Origin: Pseudofrankia sp. DC12
GTDB lineage: Bacteria > Actinomycetota > Actinomycetes > Frankiales > Frankiaceae
Direction: 5' to 3'
Length of the DNA: 64,000 nt
Assembly: GCF_000966285.1 (NCBI RefSeq)
Contig: NZ_KQ031391.1
Span: forward strand, 1,033,238 to 1,097,237
Within the stretch, counting starts at the first letter, position 1. Each line of letters begins with the position of its first letter. The notes beneath the pieces were generated by a model. The model was not told where the DNA came from. It searched no databases and saw only the letters and a program-made list of their open reading frames with translations. Shown in pieces: positions 31,091 to 43,946 of this stretch. The position numbers were made by a program, and so were the translations under genes.

Positions 31091-31559
31091 CGGCCAACCT
31101 TAGGGGGTGAATCCACCAGCCGGGGCCGCCAGCTGGCCCGGGCGGCGCCCGGGCGGCCACTCACCCACGCCGAGGCGAGCGGGCGCGAGGCCGCACTGCC
31201 AGCCCGGGCCGCCGCCGGCGGCCCGGGCCCGCCGGTGACTGCGTCACGGCGCGAAGCAGATCCCCCGCCCGGCACCGCGCCGGTCCCGGGCGGCGCCGAG
31301 GGCGCCGCACGGGGGACGCGGCCCGGGAGGGGCCACTCGGCCTGAGCCCGGGAGCCTCCCGATCACGCTGGGACGCTCCCGCGTGCTCCGGCCTGGTGCG
31401 GGTGTCAGGGCCTGGCCGGGCGACGCGAGCCTTCTTTCTCGCCGAGCCAGCACCCCACCAGGGCTCCCCGCCCGTGTTCCTGGCCGGGCGCCCCGTTCCC
31501 GCCACCACCGCCGGCGTCCCGCCCGCTGTGACACGGGAACGGGCCGCCGGCGCCGATGG
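31091..31559. other. Intergenic region between mihF and gmk, no gene seen
   Basis: 469 bases. Open frames in it lack any recognisable protein and show no ribosome sites. Apart from the gmk start signals at its left end nothing is recognisable. It is Pro/Arg-codon-like GC-rich DNA on both strands, possibly a decayed gene. Confidence 0.4.
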
Positions 31560-31880
31560 TCAGGACGCCGCGCCGAACTCCTCCAGGAGCGCGGCACGCT
31601 GCTTGGCACCGAGGCCACGCAGCCGGCGGGTGGGGCTGATGCCGAGCCGCTCCCGGATGCGCTGGGCCCGCACGCGGCCCACACCCGGCAGCGCCTCAAG
31701 CACCGCCGAAACCTTCATCTTGCCGACGACCTCGTCCTCTTCGGCCTGGGTCAGGACCGCGGCCAGGGTCGTCTCCGCCTTCTTGAGTCGCTCCTTGAGA
31801 TCCGCGCGCTGCTTACGAGCAAGCGCGGCCTTCTCGAGAGCGGCTGCCCGCTGCTCGGGCGTCAGGGGCGGCAGGGGCAC
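31560..31880 (-). CDS. mihF: Actinobacterial integration host factor MihF
   Basis: 106 residues, the usual size. PLPPLTPEQRAAALEKAALARK leads into basic helices; LPGVGRVRAQRIRERLGI is the helix-turn-helix/H2TH DNA-binding element and ISPTRRLRGLGAKQRAALL the minor-groove contact region. It is a nucleoid protein needed for phage L5 integration in mycobacteria and for sporulation and secondary metabolism in streptomycetes. GTG start at 31880 with GGAGG seven bases upstream. TAGACC and TAGGTT (31921-31916), 17 bases apart, form a candidate promoter. Sits between gmk and the pyr operon. Confidence 0.95.
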   Translation of the reverse strand: MPLPPLTPEQRAAALEKAALARKQRADLKERLKKAETTLAAVLTQAEEDEVVGKMKVSAVLEALPGVGRVRAQRIRERLGISPTRRLRGLGAKQRAALLEEFGAAS

Positions 31881-32125
31881 GGTACGCCTCCTCAAATGGG
31901 GTGATCGCGACGCGCAACCTAGCGAGGACTGTCGCGCTGGTCTAGCCGGGGTCGCCTCACCCGGAAGCACGTTTACCGTCCCGAAACGCGTACCGGAGCC
32001 CCGGACCGGCCCGGTTGCGACTGACCGGGCCGGTTCGGTAGCGCGCCGCCACGCCGTGACGGCACCGCGTGGCGACCACAACCGTGCCTGCCGGGATGGC
32101 TGGCATGTCTGTGCAGGTCAGAGGC

Positions 32126-32911
32126 CTAGCGCGGGCGGCCGAGGGCCGCCGCGAGGCTGGCGGCGACCGCTCCAGGATCGGCCGCGCCCGTGATCGGACG
32201 CCCCATCACGACCAGGTCAGCTCCGGCGGCGAGGGCCTCCTCCGGAGTTGCGACACGCGCCTGGTCGGCCCGTTCACCACCCGCCGGACGAACCCCCGGA
32301 GTGATGAGAGTCACATTGGTTCCGACCTCTTCGCGAAGCTTTGCGGCCTCCCAGGGGCTTGCCACCAGGGCGGTGGCACCGGCCTCGACCGCCAGCCGGG
32401 CGAGCCTGCGGGCGGCGTCGAGAGCCGGCCCCGCGAGGCCCACGGTGGTGAGGTCCGCCTCACTCAGAGAGGTCAGCACCGTCACCCCGGCGACGGCGAG
32501 GGGCGCGGTCCCGGTCTCGGCGGCCACCTCGTCGGCGGCCTGGACGGCCGCGCGCAGCATCGCGGGCCCGCCCGCGGCGTGCACGGTGACGAACCGGGGC
32601 CGCAGCCGGGCCACCGACCGTATGGCCCCGGCGACCGTCACCGGGATGTCGTGCAGCTTCAGGTCGAGGAAGAGCCCGGGCGCGTCAGGCGGACCCGGTG
32701 CGCTGGGGTCGGCGAGCAGGCCCTCGGCGCGCAGCGCGTCGACGACCGCGGGGCCCTCCCGGTAGAACAGCTCCATCCCGACCTTGAGAACAGCCACGTG
32801 CGGTGCCACCGCCCGGGCCCACCGCAGCGCCGTCGCCACGTCCGGCGTGTCCAGGGGGACCGCCACAGGGGCCCGCCCGGTCCGCACGTCCCCATCCACC
32901 CCGACACCCAT
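32126..32911 (-). CDS. pyrF: Orotidine 5'-phosphate decarboxylase
   Basis: Final UMP step. 261 residues of a TIM barrel: VAVPLDTPD, VLKVGMELFYREG, the catalytic DLKLHDIPVTVAGA (type 1 pattern DxKxxD), and the phosphate-binding LITPGVRPAGG plus GRPITGA. ATG at 32911 with GGGAG six bases upstream; the first dozen residues are non-conserved. Last gene of the pyr cluster, 101 bases after carB. Confidence 0.96.
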   Translation of the reverse strand: MGVGVDGDVRTGRAPVAVPLDTPDVATALRWARAVAPHVAVLKVGMELFYREGPAVVDALRAEGLLADPSAPGPPDAPGLFLDLKLHDIPVTVAGAIRSVARLRPRFVTVHAAGGPAMLRAAVQAADEVAAETGTAPLAVAGVTVLTSLSEADLTTVGLAGPALDAARRLARLAVEAGATALVASPWEAAKLREEVGTNVTLITPGVRPAGGERADQARVATPEEALAAGADLVVMGRPITGAADPGAVAASLAAALGRPR

Positions 32912-33012
32912 CTGCGCTCCCTGTCCTTTCCTACGCCCGACTACAGGTCAGGTGTCCATGTCGGGGGCCGGCCGTGGGCCTGGCGTCCCTCAGGGCCGAA
33001 TCCGGGCCGGCA

Positions 33013-36335
<3,323 letters not shown>

Positions 36336-36336
<1 letters not shown>

Positions 36337-37514
36337 CAGGCACCACCCTTCCCGGCCGAGGCCATGAGCTCACAGAACCGGTCGAACAGGCTGTTCGCGT
36401 CGTGCGGCCCCGCAGCCGCCTCGGGGTGGTACTGGACGCTGAACGCCGGGACATCGAGGCAGGCGACGCCCTCGACAACGTCGTCGTTGAGCGCGAGGTG
36501 GCTGACGGCCACCCGGCCGAACGGGGTGTCGACGGGCGGCCCGTCCCTGGGCGCGTCGACCGCGAAGCCGTGGTTGTGGCTGGTCACGGCGATCTGGCCG
36601 GTCGCGAGGTCCTTGACCGGCTGGTTGATGCCGCGGTGGCCGTAGGCCAGCTTGTAGGTGCCGAAGCCGAGCGCGCGGCCGAGCACCTGGTTGCCGAAGC
36701 AGATCCCGAACAGCGGCACCCCGGCCCGCAGCACCCCGGCCGCGGCGGCCACGGCGTAGTCGGCGGCCGCCGGGTCGCCGGGGCCGTTGGAGAAGAACAC
36801 GCCGTCCGGCTCGACCGCCAGCAGCTCGTCGGCGGTCGCCGTCGCCGGCAGGACGTGCACCTCGCAGCCGCGGGCCGCCATCGACAGCGGCGTGTTGCGC
36901 TTGATCCCCAGATCGAGGGCCGCCACGCGGAAGCGGCGTTCGCCGTCACGCGGAGCGACGACGTATGGGTCCCGGGTGCTCACCGCCGGCGCGAGGTCCG
37001 CGCCGAGCATCTCCGGGCCCGCCAGCACCTTCTCCAGCAGCGCCGCGGCGCTCACGTCGAGGCTGGAGATCCCGCAGCGCATCGCGCCGCGCTCCCGCAG
37101 GTGGCGGGTCAGCGCACGGGTGTCGACGCCGCTGATCCCGACGACGCCCGCGTCCGCCAGCTCGCTGCCGAGATCGCGCTGCGAGCGCCAGTTCGACGTG
37201 ATACGGCTCGGTTCGCGCACCACGTACCCGGCGACCTGAATCCGCTCGGACTCGTAGTCGCGGTCGTTGACCCCGGTGTTGCCGATGTGCGGCGCGGTCA
37301 TCACCACGACCTGCCTGTGGTAGGACGGGTCCGTCAGTGTCTCCTGGTACCCGGTCATCCCGGTCGAGAACACCGCCTCACCGAACGTCTCCCCGACGGC
37401 GCCGAACGCCTCACCGGCGAAGGCCCGGCCGTCCTCCAGGACCAGCACGGCCGGCTGCCCCGGCCTGGCCCGTTCTCCTGCTCCCACCTGTGCCCTCGTT
37501 CCCCGCTCCGTCAC
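36336..37514 (-). CDS. carA: Carbamoyl-phosphate synthase small (glutaminase) subunit
   Basis: Hydrolyses glutamine and channels ammonia to CarB. 392 residues. The N-terminal swivelling domain includes [17 protein letters not shown] and [14 protein letters not shown]; the class I amidotransferase domain has the nucleophile in [16 protein letters not shown] and the His/Glu pair in [13 protein letters not shown]. Typical [13 protein letters not shown] lies between. It starts 60 bases after the PH-domain gene and is translationally joined to carB. Confidence 0.97.
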
Positions 37515-37574
37515 CGCAAGCTCTGTCGTCGAAACCGGGTCCTCGCCACGTCTCTCGCGGTCGCCGTCACCCGG

Positions 37575-39170
37575 TCACTCTTCGGGACGCGGGCGCCGCC
37601 GCCCAGCGTCGTACTGCCCGTAGGGGTCCGCGTAAGGCTCGGCCTGCGGCGCGCCGCCCGGTCCGGCCGCCGCGTACGGGTCGGCGTACGGGTCCCGCTG
37701 CGAGTACGCCTCCGGCTCCCACGGGTGCTGGCCACCCGGGGCCGGCGGGTACCGGTCCTGCGCCGGGGCCGAGGCACCCGGCCTCGCCGCGTATGGATCA
37801 CGCCAGCCGGCTGGCGGGTACTGGCCGCCCGCGTACGGGTCCTGCGGGCGGTCCGCCGCCGGCCCCGGTTGCCCGGCGGCCGGGTACTGGCCCGCGCCGG
37901 GATACCCGGGGGCCGGCTGTCGCTCGGTGTACTGGCCGCTCGGGTAGCCGCCGCCGGGCTCACCCGTGCCGTAGGCGCTCGGCGGCGCGGGGGGTGCCAC
38001 CGGCGCGGGGTAGGCCCGCGGCGACGTCGGCTGCGCGGCCGGGAACTGGTCCGCCGGGTACTGGCCGCCCCCGCGCGGCCCGGGCGCCGGGTAGCCGCCG
38101 GTAGGTGCCGCGCCGCCGCGCGGGCCGGTGGCCGGCGGGTACTGGGCGGCGCGCGGATGCTGCCCGGTCACCGGCGCCCGGCCGGGGGCCGACGGCGGCC
38201 CCGCGACGCGGGGACGACCGGACGGCGGCTGGCCCGCCGGCGCGGCGGGCGGCGGGCTGACCGGGCCCGGCCGCCCGATGCCGGTGCCGAACGGCACGTT
38301 GCGCGGGTTCGTCACGTAGGGGTCCACGCCGGGCCGGGCCGGCGTGCGCGGACCGGTGCCGTACGGGTCGTCGCCCCGCCGGTCGGCGATCTCCTGGTCC
38401 AGGGACCGCGGCCGTTCCCGCCGGCGCGGCCGGATGCTGCGGCCGGCATGGGCCAGGTGCCCGCCCCGGCCACGGCTGACCGGCGCCGCCCCCGCGCCAT
38501 CCGCTCCGGGGCCCGCGGCGGGCCCGACGCCCGCGCCGGCCGGATGATGGCGGCGCGGACGCAGCTGGCGCAGCGAGCGCACCGCCGGGCGCGGCGAGGT
38601 GATCTCGCCGTCCGACGGCGCCGACGGCGGGCCGATCAGGTCGTGCACCGAGCGCATCACCTTCGGCTGGCGGACCCGGTCCTCGCCGCGGAAGCCGGTC
38701 TCCAGCTCCCGGCCCTCCAGCGACCAGGCGATCACGAGCAGCCGGCCGGGCGCGGCCACCTTGCCCACATGGGCTCGCTCGAACCGGGCGCCGCGCACCG
38801 CGTCCCGTGGAATCCAGAACGACCGGCCGGCTCGGTCGACCCGCACCCCTGACTCGTACACGCTGATGTAGCTGCCCTCTTTGCCGCCGAGGCCGCTGGC
38901 CGAGAACCACTCCAGCCAGTGGCCCGCGTCGGCGGTCCCCAGGTACGCGCCGCGCAGCGGGGCGGCGAGCACGGTTCCCGGGTCCTCGGGCGGCGCGAGC
39001 AGCTCGGGCAGGTCCTCCTCGTCCCGGGTCGCCCGCCGCCGCCACGCCTGCCGCAGGAAGCCGATCACCGCGACGATCAGCAGCAGCACGCCGAAGAACA
39101 GCAGCAGCCGCACCCCGAGAAGGCCCGAGCCCCCGCCCATGGCGAGGACGTGACCGGCGGACAGATTCAT
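37575..39170 (-). CDS. Membrane protein with PH-like domain and long Pro/Tyr/Gly-rich tail
   Basis: 531 residues. One membrane helix (about 15-39, LLGVRLLLFFGVLLLIVAVIGF) is followed by a basic patch, then a folded region (about 60-190) resembling the PH-like protein found between pyrC and carA in mycobacteria (Rv1382) and streptomycetes. Residues from about 200 are disordered, dominated by PxxGQYPAAG/YPAPG/DPYA repeats. The positive-inside rule puts the domain and tail in the cytoplasm. No pyrimidine enzyme motif. Its position inside the pyr operon is conserved but unexplained. ATGA overlap with pyrC. Confidence 0.72.
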   Translation of the reverse strand: MNLSAGHVLAMGGGSGLLGVRLLLFFGVLLLIVAVIGFLRQAWRRRATRDEEDLPELLAPPEDPGTVLAAPLRGAYLGTADAGHWLEWFSASGLGGKEGSYISVYESGVRVDRAGRSFWIPRDAVRGARFERAHVGKVAAPGRLLVIAWSLEGRELETGFRGEDRVRQPKVMRSVHDLIGPPSAPSDGEITSPRPAVRSLRQLRPRRHHPAGAGVGPAAGPGADGAGAAPVSRGRGGHLAHAGRSIRPRRRERPRSLDQEIADRRGDDPYGTGPRTPARPGVDPYVTNPRNVPFGTGIGRPGPVSPPPAAPAGQPPSGRPRVAGPPSAPGRAPVTGQHPRAAQYPPATGPRGGAAPTGGYPAPGPRGGGQYPADQFPAAQPTSPRAYPAPVAPPAPPSAYGTGEPGGGYPSGQYTERQPAPGYPGAGQYPAAGQPGPAADRPQDPYAGGQYPPAGWRDPYAARPGASAPAQDRYPPAPGGQHPWEPEAYSQRDPYADPYAAAGPGGAPQAEPYADPYGQYDAGRRRPRPEE

Positions 39171-40507
39171 ACGACCTTCCCGTCGAGCACCGTGGGCCGC
39201 CCGGCGCGGAAGGTGGCATAGACCTGTCCTGGCAACGTCATCCCCCGGTAGGGCGAGTTCCGGCTGCGGCTGGCGAACCCGGCGGGGTCGACAACCCAGC
39301 GCGTCGCCGGGTCGACGAGGGTCAGCGTCGCGGCGGCGCCGACGTCCATCGAACTGGACGCGTCAACCGGCACGTCGGGCAGCCCACCGATCCGGGCCGG
39401 CGCGAGCGCCATCCGGCCTGCGACCCCGGCCCAGTCGAGCAGCCCGGTGTCGACCATCGTGTGGATCACGATGGACAGCGCGGTCTGCAGGCCGAGCATG
39501 CCGGGGCGCGCGGCGGACCACTCGGTGTCCTTGTCCTGGGGCGCGTGCGGGGCGTGGTCGGTCGCGACGGCGTCGATGGTGCCGTCGGCGAGCCCGGCCC
39601 GCAGCGCGGCGACGTCCTCGGCGGTGCGCAGCGGCGGGTTCACCTTGTAGACCGGGTCGTAGGACGCGGCCAGTTCGTCGGTGAGCAGCAGGTGGTGCGG
39701 GGTGACCTCGGCGCTGACCCGCCAGCCCTTGGACTTCGCCCACCGGATGATCTCGACCGAGCCGGCCGTCGACACGTGGCAGACGTGCAGCCGGGAGCCG
39801 ACATGGCCGGCCAGCAGCACGTCGCGGGCGATGACCGCCTCCTCGGCCACGGCGGGCCAGCCGATCATCCCCAGCCGGGCCGAGCAGGCGCCCTCGTTCA
39901 TCTGGGCGCCCTCGGTGAGCCGCGGCTCCTCGGCGTGCTGCGCGATCACGCCGTCGAACGCCTTCACGTACTCCAGCGCGCGGCGCATCAGCAGCGGGTC
40001 GGCGACGCAGTGGCCGTCGTCGGAGAACACCCGGACGGCCGCGGCCGACGTGGCCATCGCGCCGAGCTCGGCCAGCCGCCTGCCGGCGAGCCCCTCGGTG
40101 ACGGCGCCGACCGGGCGCACCTCGCAGTGGCCGGCGTCCCGGCCGAGCCGCCAGACCTGCTCGACGACGCCGGCGGTGTCGGCCACCGGGTCGGTGTTCG
40201 CCATGGCGAAGACGGTGGTGTACCCGCCGAGCGCGGCGGCGCGGGTGCCGGACTCGACGGTCTCGGCGTCCTCCCGGCCCGGCTCGCGCAGGTGGGTGTG
40301 CAGGTCGACGAAGCCGGGCAGGGCGTACAGCTCGCCGGCGTCGACCACCTCGGCGCCGGTGGCGTCGAGGGTGCCGGACGCGCCGCGGCCGGCGATCCGG
40401 CCGCCGGCCAGCAGCAGGTCGACGGGGCCGGCGCCCAGTGGCCGGACGCCGCGCAGCAGCCAGGCCCGCTGGCCCACGGGGCCGGTCGCCGCAGGTGTCG
40501 CCGTCAT
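39167..40507 (-). CDS. pyrC: Dihydroorotase
   Basis: Zinc amidohydrolase cyclising carbamoyl aspartate. 446 residues, class I size. Metal ligands: His70 and His72 in [15 protein letters not shown], further His in [10 protein letters not shown] and the catalytic Asp in [13 protein letters not shown]. FxxMxNTxP-like [11 protein letters not shown] is also present. The ATG at 40507 overlaps the pyrB stop. Acts with PyrB, to which class I enzymes often bind. Confidence 0.97.
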   Translation of the reverse strand: MTATPAATGPVGQRAWLLRGVRPLGAGPVDLLLAGGRIAGRGASGTLDATGAEVVDAGELYALPGFVDLHTHLREPGREDAETVESGTRAAALGGYTTVFAMANTDPVADTAGVVEQVWRLGRDAGHCEVRPVGAVTEGLAGRRLAELGAMATSAAAVRVFSDDGHCVADPLLMRRALEYVKAFDGVIAQHAEEPRLTEGAQMNEGACSARLGMIGWPAVAEEAVIARDVLLAGHVGSRLHVCHVSTAGSVEIIRWAKSKGWRVSAEVTPHHLLLTDELAASYDPVYKVNPPLRTAEDVAALRAGLADGTIDAVATDHAPHAPQDKDTEWSAARPGMLGLQTALSIVIHTMVDTGLLDWAGVAGRMALAPARIGGLPDVPVDASSSMDVGAAATLTLVDPATRWVVDPAGFASRSRNSPYRGMTLPGQVYATFRAGRPTVLDGKVV

Positions 40508-41493
40508 CGAGAATCCTCCCGCTGCTCCTGTGGGCGCTGGTCACGTGGGTGCTGGTCGCCGGGCCGCGGCTCGCCGGGCTCGTCGGCGCCGCCCAGCAGC
40601 AGGTAGAGGCAGGCCATCCGCACGCTGACGCCGTTCGCCACCTGCTCGACGACGGTCGAGCGCGCCGAGTCGGCCACCTCGGAGGCGATCTCCATGCCGC
40701 GCACCATCGGCCCCGGGTGCATGACGAGCGCGTGGTCGGGCAGCTTCGCGGCCCGGTCGGCGTCCAGTCCGTAGCGGCGGCTGTACTCCCGCTCGGTCGG
40801 GAAGAACGCGTCGGACATCCGCTCTCGCTGGACCCGCAGCATCATCACGACGTCCGACGCCGGCAGCACCGCGTCCAGGTCGTAGGACACCTCTACCGGC
40901 CAGCTCGCCACCCCGTGCGGGACCAGCGTCGGCGGGGCGACCAGCGTCACCTTGGCGCCGAGCGTGCACAGCAGCCAGACATTCGACCGGGCGACCCGCG
41001 AGTGCAGGACGTCGCCGACGATCGTCACCGCGAGCCCGTCGACCCGCCCGAGGCGCCGGCGCATCGTGAACGCGTCCAGCAGCGCCTGGGTCGGGTGCTC
41101 GTGGGTGCCGTCACCGGCGTTGAGAACGGTGCCGCGGACCCAGCCGGCCAGCCGGTGCGGCGCGCCGGAGGCCGGGTGGCGGATGACGACCGCGTCGGCG
41201 CCCATCGCCTCCAGGGTCTGGGCGGTGTCCTTGAGGCTCTCGCCCTTGGAGACGCTGGAGCCCTTGGCGGAGAAGTTGATGACGTCCGCGGACAGGCGTT
41301 TGGCCGCGAGCTCGAAGGATGTGCGGGTACGGGTCGAGTCCTCGAAGAACAGGTTGACGACGGTCCGCCCGCGCAGGGTCGGCAGCTTCTTCACCGACCG
41401 GTCGGCGAGACGCGCCATCTGCTCGGCCGTGTCCAGGATCAGCAGCGCCTCGTCGCGGCTGAGCTGGGCGGTGCTCAGCAGGTGGCGGTTCAT
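40504..41493 (-). CDS. pyrB: Aspartate carbamoyltransferase catalytic chain
   Basis: Joins carbamoyl phosphate and aspartate, first committed pyrimidine step. 329 residues. The carbamoyl-phosphate loop [17 protein letters not shown] and the [12 protein letters not shown] motif identify it; the aspartate-binding 240s region is MRVQRERM. No regulatory chain (pyrI) is present, as is usual in actinobacteria. ATG at 41493, 67 bases after pyrR, with a GGGGGATAGGG purine-rich ribosome site. Confidence 0.97.
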   Translation of the reverse strand: MNRHLLSTAQLSRDEALLILDTAEQMARLADRSVKKLPTLRGRTVVNLFFEDSTRTRTSFELAAKRLSADVINFSAKGSSVSKGESLKDTAQTLEAMGADAVVIRHPASGAPHRLAGWVRGTVLNAGDGTHEHPTQALLDAFTMRRRLGRVDGLAVTIVGDVLHSRVARSNVWLLCTLGAKVTLVAPPTLVPHGVASWPVEVSYDLDAVLPASDVVMMLRVQRERMSDAFFPTEREYSRRYGLDADRAAKLPDHALVMHPGPMVRGMEIASEVADSARSTVVEQVANGVSVRMACLYLLLGGADEPGEPRPGDQHPRDQRPQEQREDSR

Positions 41494-41560
41494 GGTGCCC
41501 TATCCCCCTCGCGCGCGAAAGGGAGCCGCGAGCCCTGCCCCGGCCGCCGGGAGAACGCGC

Positions 41561-42268
41561 TCACGGCTTCGCTCCCAGGATCAGCACCGCGTCGGCGCCG
41601 TCGATCTCGGCGAGCCGGACGGCGACCGTCTCCCGCCGGGACGTCGGCATGTTCTTGCCGACGTAGTCGGCGCGGATCGGCAGCTCCCGGTGGCCGCGGT
41701 CGACCAGGACCGCGAGCTGTACCGCGTGCGGGCGGCCGTATTCGGCGAGCGCGTCGAGCGCGGCCCGCACGGTGCGGCCGGAGTACAGGACGTCGTCGAC
41801 GAGAATGACGACGCAGCCGTCGATGCCGCCATCCGGGATGTCGGTGACCCGCAGCGGGCGAACGGCCTTCAGCCGCAGGTCGTCGCGGTACATCGTCGGG
41901 TCCAGCGAACCGGTGGGAACGGTGACGCCTTCGACGTCGCGGATTCTGCCGGCCAGGCGCTGGGCGAGCGGCACCCCGCGGGTCTGGATGCCGAGCAGCA
42001 CGACCTCGGCGCCGCCGGAGGTCTTCTCGAGAATCTGGTGCGCCATCCGGCTGACGATCCTGGCGATGTCGGCCTGGGCGAGCACCGTCCGACTCGTCGC
42101 GTCGGCGCCGGGCTCAGACTGGCCGGGGGCCGAGGGGCCGTCGGCGCCGGGCAGCCGCGTGCCGGCATCCCCGGGGACCCGGGCGTGCGGGTCGGTCGGG
42201 GCGCTGTCTGGCGGGCCAGCTTCTGGGTCTTCCGGGGAGCCGTAGTTACGGCGAGCAGCGTTAGCCAC
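41561..42268 (-). CDS. pyrR: PyrR: pyr mRNA-binding regulator / uracil phosphoribosyltransferase
   Basis: 235 residues. The first 60 are a disordered Pro/Ser/Ala extension not found in Bacillus PyrR; the fold begins [19 protein letters not shown]. The PRPP loop is [19 protein letters not shown] and the family-specific [15 protein letters not shown] is present. UMP-bound PyrR binds pyr mRNA; a matching target hairpin lies directly upstream. GTG start at 42268 with AAGGAGG about six bases before it. First gene of pyrR-B-C-PH-carA-carB-pyrF. Confidence 0.96.
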   Translation of the reverse strand: MANAARRNYGSPEDPEAGPPDSAPTDPHARVPGDAGTRLPGADGPSAPGQSEPGADATSRTVLAQADIARIVSRMAHQILEKTSGGAEVVLLGIQTRGVPLAQRLAGRIRDVEGVTVPTGSLDPTMYRDDLRLKAVRPLRVTDIPDGGIDGCVVILVDDVLYSGRTVRAALDALAEYGRPHAVQLAVLVDRGHRELPIRADYVGKNMPTSRRETVAVRLAEIDGADAVLILGAKP

Positions 42269-42274
42269 CTGTCC

Positions 42275-42310
42275 CTCCTTCCCCGCCTCACGGGACGGTC
42301 CTTAAAGGAG
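42275..42310 (-). promoter_or_regulatory. PyrR-binding hairpin overlapping the pyrR ribosome site
   Basis: Minus strand 42296-42285 reads GTCCCGTGAGGC, a full match to the core of the PyrR binding-loop consensus RUCCNGNGAGGY, closed by CCG/CGG pairs. Outside it CTCCTT (42310-42305) can pair with AAGGAG (42280-42275), which is the pyrR ribosome-binding site. PyrR-UMP binding would stabilise the hairpin and block translation, the mechanism described for mycobacterial PyrR. Confidence 0.85.
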
Positions 42311-42779
42311 CGGTCCGCAAGACGGTACCAGCAGGCCCGGCCGCTACCCGCCGTCGCGACCGGGGCCACCGGGCGCACGCGAGATGTCACACGGTCCTGT
42401 GCCGCAGCGTGCACGCGCGGGCGCGGCGGCGGTACGCTCACGCGCCGCGGTCCGCACTCTCGATGACGAGCCAAGTGCTTCTGGTCACCTGACACATCCG
42501 GATGACGATGGGGTGTGAGGACGCGACAAGCCCTGGTTCAACCCGCATCACATGGCGTTACCGTTGCAGGACGGCGGGCCAGGGCGGGCCGATAGCCGGA
42601 AGTCCCCACAGGAGTAGCGCCGGGAGCGACGACGGGGCTACAGAAAGTGGTACAAAGAAAGAGGCGACACGACCCCCTCATGTCAGGTCGCAACCGCCTG
42701 GGCACTACTATCGGTAACCGCCGTCGGCAAGAGCCCTCGGCTCCATCTGACTCAGACCACGACAGGAGTGGGCACTCCG
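42311..42779. promoter_or_regulatory. Divergent pyrR / bldD promoter region
   Basis: 469 bases with no gene. It includes a purine-rich, lower-GC patch (about 42640-42665). TACTAT (42706-42711) is a possible bldD -10 box, and AGGAG at 42764-42768 is the bldD ribosome site. BldD is known to repress its own promoter in Streptomyces, but no convincing BldD box could be assigned by eye. Confidence 0.35.
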
Positions 42780-43277
42780 ATGTCCGACTATGCGAAGGCG
42801 CTCGGTGCTCGGCTGCGGGCAATACGCACCCAGCAGGGGCTCTCGCTGCATGGCGTGGAGGAGAAGTCGCACGGTCGGTGGAAGGCCGTCGTCGTGGGCT
42901 CCTACGAACGTGGGGACCGCGCCGTCACCGTTCAGCGCCTGTCCGAGCTCGCCGAGTTCTACGGCGTGCCGGTAGGGGAGCTTCTTCCCGAGGGTTCGAC
43001 CGTCGCTCCGCTGGAGCAGTCTCCCCGCATCGTCCTTGACCTCGAGCGGCTCTCGCAGGTCCCCAAGGAGCAGGGCGGCCCGCTCGCCCGGTACGCGGCC
43101 ACCATCCAGAGCCAGCGCGGCGACTACAACGGCCGTGTCCTGTCGATTCGCTACGAGGACCTGCGGTCGCTCGCGGTGATCTACGACACCTCGCCGAGCA
43201 AGCTGACCGAGCAGCTCGTCTCCTGGGGCGTGCTGTCCCCGGAGGCCGGCCAGGAGGCCACCCCGTCCGACGTCTGA
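42780..43277 (+). CDS. bldD: BldD developmental regulator
   Basis: c-di-GMP-responsive master repressor of development. 165 residues. N-terminal XRE helix-turn-helix (about 5-70: ALGARLRAIRTQQGLSLHGVEEKS ... GSYERGDRAVTVQRLSELA). The C-terminal domain carries the exact c-di-GMP signature RGD-X8-RYED at 113-127. The ATG at 42780 gives the conserved SDYAKALGARLR start; an in-frame GTG at 42768 overlaps the ribosome site and is unlikely. Divergent from the pyr operon and convergent with nusB. The intact motif implies c-di-GMP control in this organism. Confidence 0.96.
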   Translation: MSDYAKALGARLRAIRTQQGLSLHGVEEKSHGRWKAVVVGSYERGDRAVTVQRLSELAEFYGVPVGELLPEGSTVAPLEQSPRIVLDLERLSQVPKEQGGPLARYAATIQSQRGDYNGRVLSIRYEDLRSLAVIYDTSPSKLTEQLVSWGVLSPEAGQEATPSDV

Positions 43278-43294
43278 GGCGATCGGGCGGAACC

Positions 43295-43309
43295 GGGCGC
43301 GGAGCGCCC
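43295..43309. terminator. Hairpin 1 after bldD
   Basis: GGGCGC-GGA-GCGCCC, a 6-bp perfect GC stem 18 bases after the bldD stop, followed by TT only. Lies between convergent bldD and nusB, so it may stop transcripts from both sides. Confidence 0.5.
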
Positions 43310-43330
43310 TTCGCCCGCTCCGCCTGGTTC

Positions 43331-43345
43331 GGGCGCTGAGCGCCC
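43331..43345. terminator. Hairpin 2 between bldD and nusB
   Basis: GGGCGC-TGA-GCGCCC, the same arms as hairpin 1 with a changed loop, 21 bases further on. The pair may be a duplicated bidirectional terminator. Confidence 0.45.
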
Positions 43346-43410
43346 TCCCTAGCGTGAATCGGGGCCGGGGAGAAGTGCGCGGGTGGGCGCCTGTCCAGGG
43401 TCGGGCCGCG

Positions 43411-43450
43411 GGTTGCGTTTCGCCGCCGTGGGTTGCGTTTCGCCGCCGCA
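43411..43450. repeat. Two 20-bp tandem units
   Basis: GGTTGCGTTTCGCCGCCGTG at 43411-43430 is repeated at 43431-43450 with two changes at the end. Non-coding, between bldD and nusB. Confidence 0.85.
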
Positions 43451-43538
43451 CGGCAGCACCAGAGCAGGGCAAGGCTTCAAGCCGGGGGCACCCGGTGCGC
43501 CGCGTCGGGCGGCGTACCGGGGAAAACCGCGGGCTCGG

Positions 43539-43946
43539 CTAGTCGGCGGCCGGCTTGACGTGCAGCAGGCTGGCCAGCAGGCCGTTGACGAAGGCCGGCG
43601 AGCGGTCGGTGGAGACCGTCTTGGCCAGCTCGACCGCCTCGTCGATCGCCACCCGGTCGGGGACGTCGTCCCGCCACATCATCTCCAGCACCGCGATCCG
43701 CAGGATGTTGCGGTCCACCGCGGGCATCCGCTCCAGCGTCCAGCCCTCGGCGTGGTCGCCGATGAAGCCGTCGATCCGGTCCAGGTGCTCGGTCACGTCA
43801 CGGACCAGGCCACTGGTGTACTCGTTGACCGGCGGATCGTTCTGCACCGACCGCGCGGCCAGGATCTCCAGCGGGGACGCCGACCTGAGGTCGGCCTCGT
43901 AGAGGATGTCCAGCGCGCGCTTGCGGGACTTGGACCTGGCGCTCAG
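43539..43946 (-). CDS. nusB: Transcription antitermination factor NusB, probable CTG start
   Basis: Binds boxA RNA with S10 to allow rRNA antitermination. 135 residues, normal: [20 protein letters not shown] start, [17 protein letters not shown] and [31 protein letters not shown] are textbook NusB. In frame there is no ATG, GTG or TTG near the start. A CTG at 43946 sits exactly where Met is expected and overlaps the efp stop as CTGA, mirroring ATGA couplings elsewhere. A sequencing error is the alternative. Last gene of the aro-efp-nusB cluster. Confidence 0.9.
   Translation of the reverse strand: MSARSKSRKRALDILYEADLRSASPLEILAARSVQNDPPVNEYTSGLVRDVTEHLDRIDGFIGDHAEGWTLERMPAVDRNILRIAVLEMMWRDDVPDRVAIDEAVELAKTVSTDRSPAFVNGLLASLLHVKPAAD

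Noticed and set aside
31161-31508. A 115-codon minus-strand gene between gmk and mihF
   Set aside because: Pro/Arg/Gly-rich translation without motif or ribosome site; typical of chance frames at this GC.
42538-42822. A 94-codon minus-strand gene between pyrR and bldD
   Set aside because: Overlaps the bldD start and promoter, no recognisable protein.
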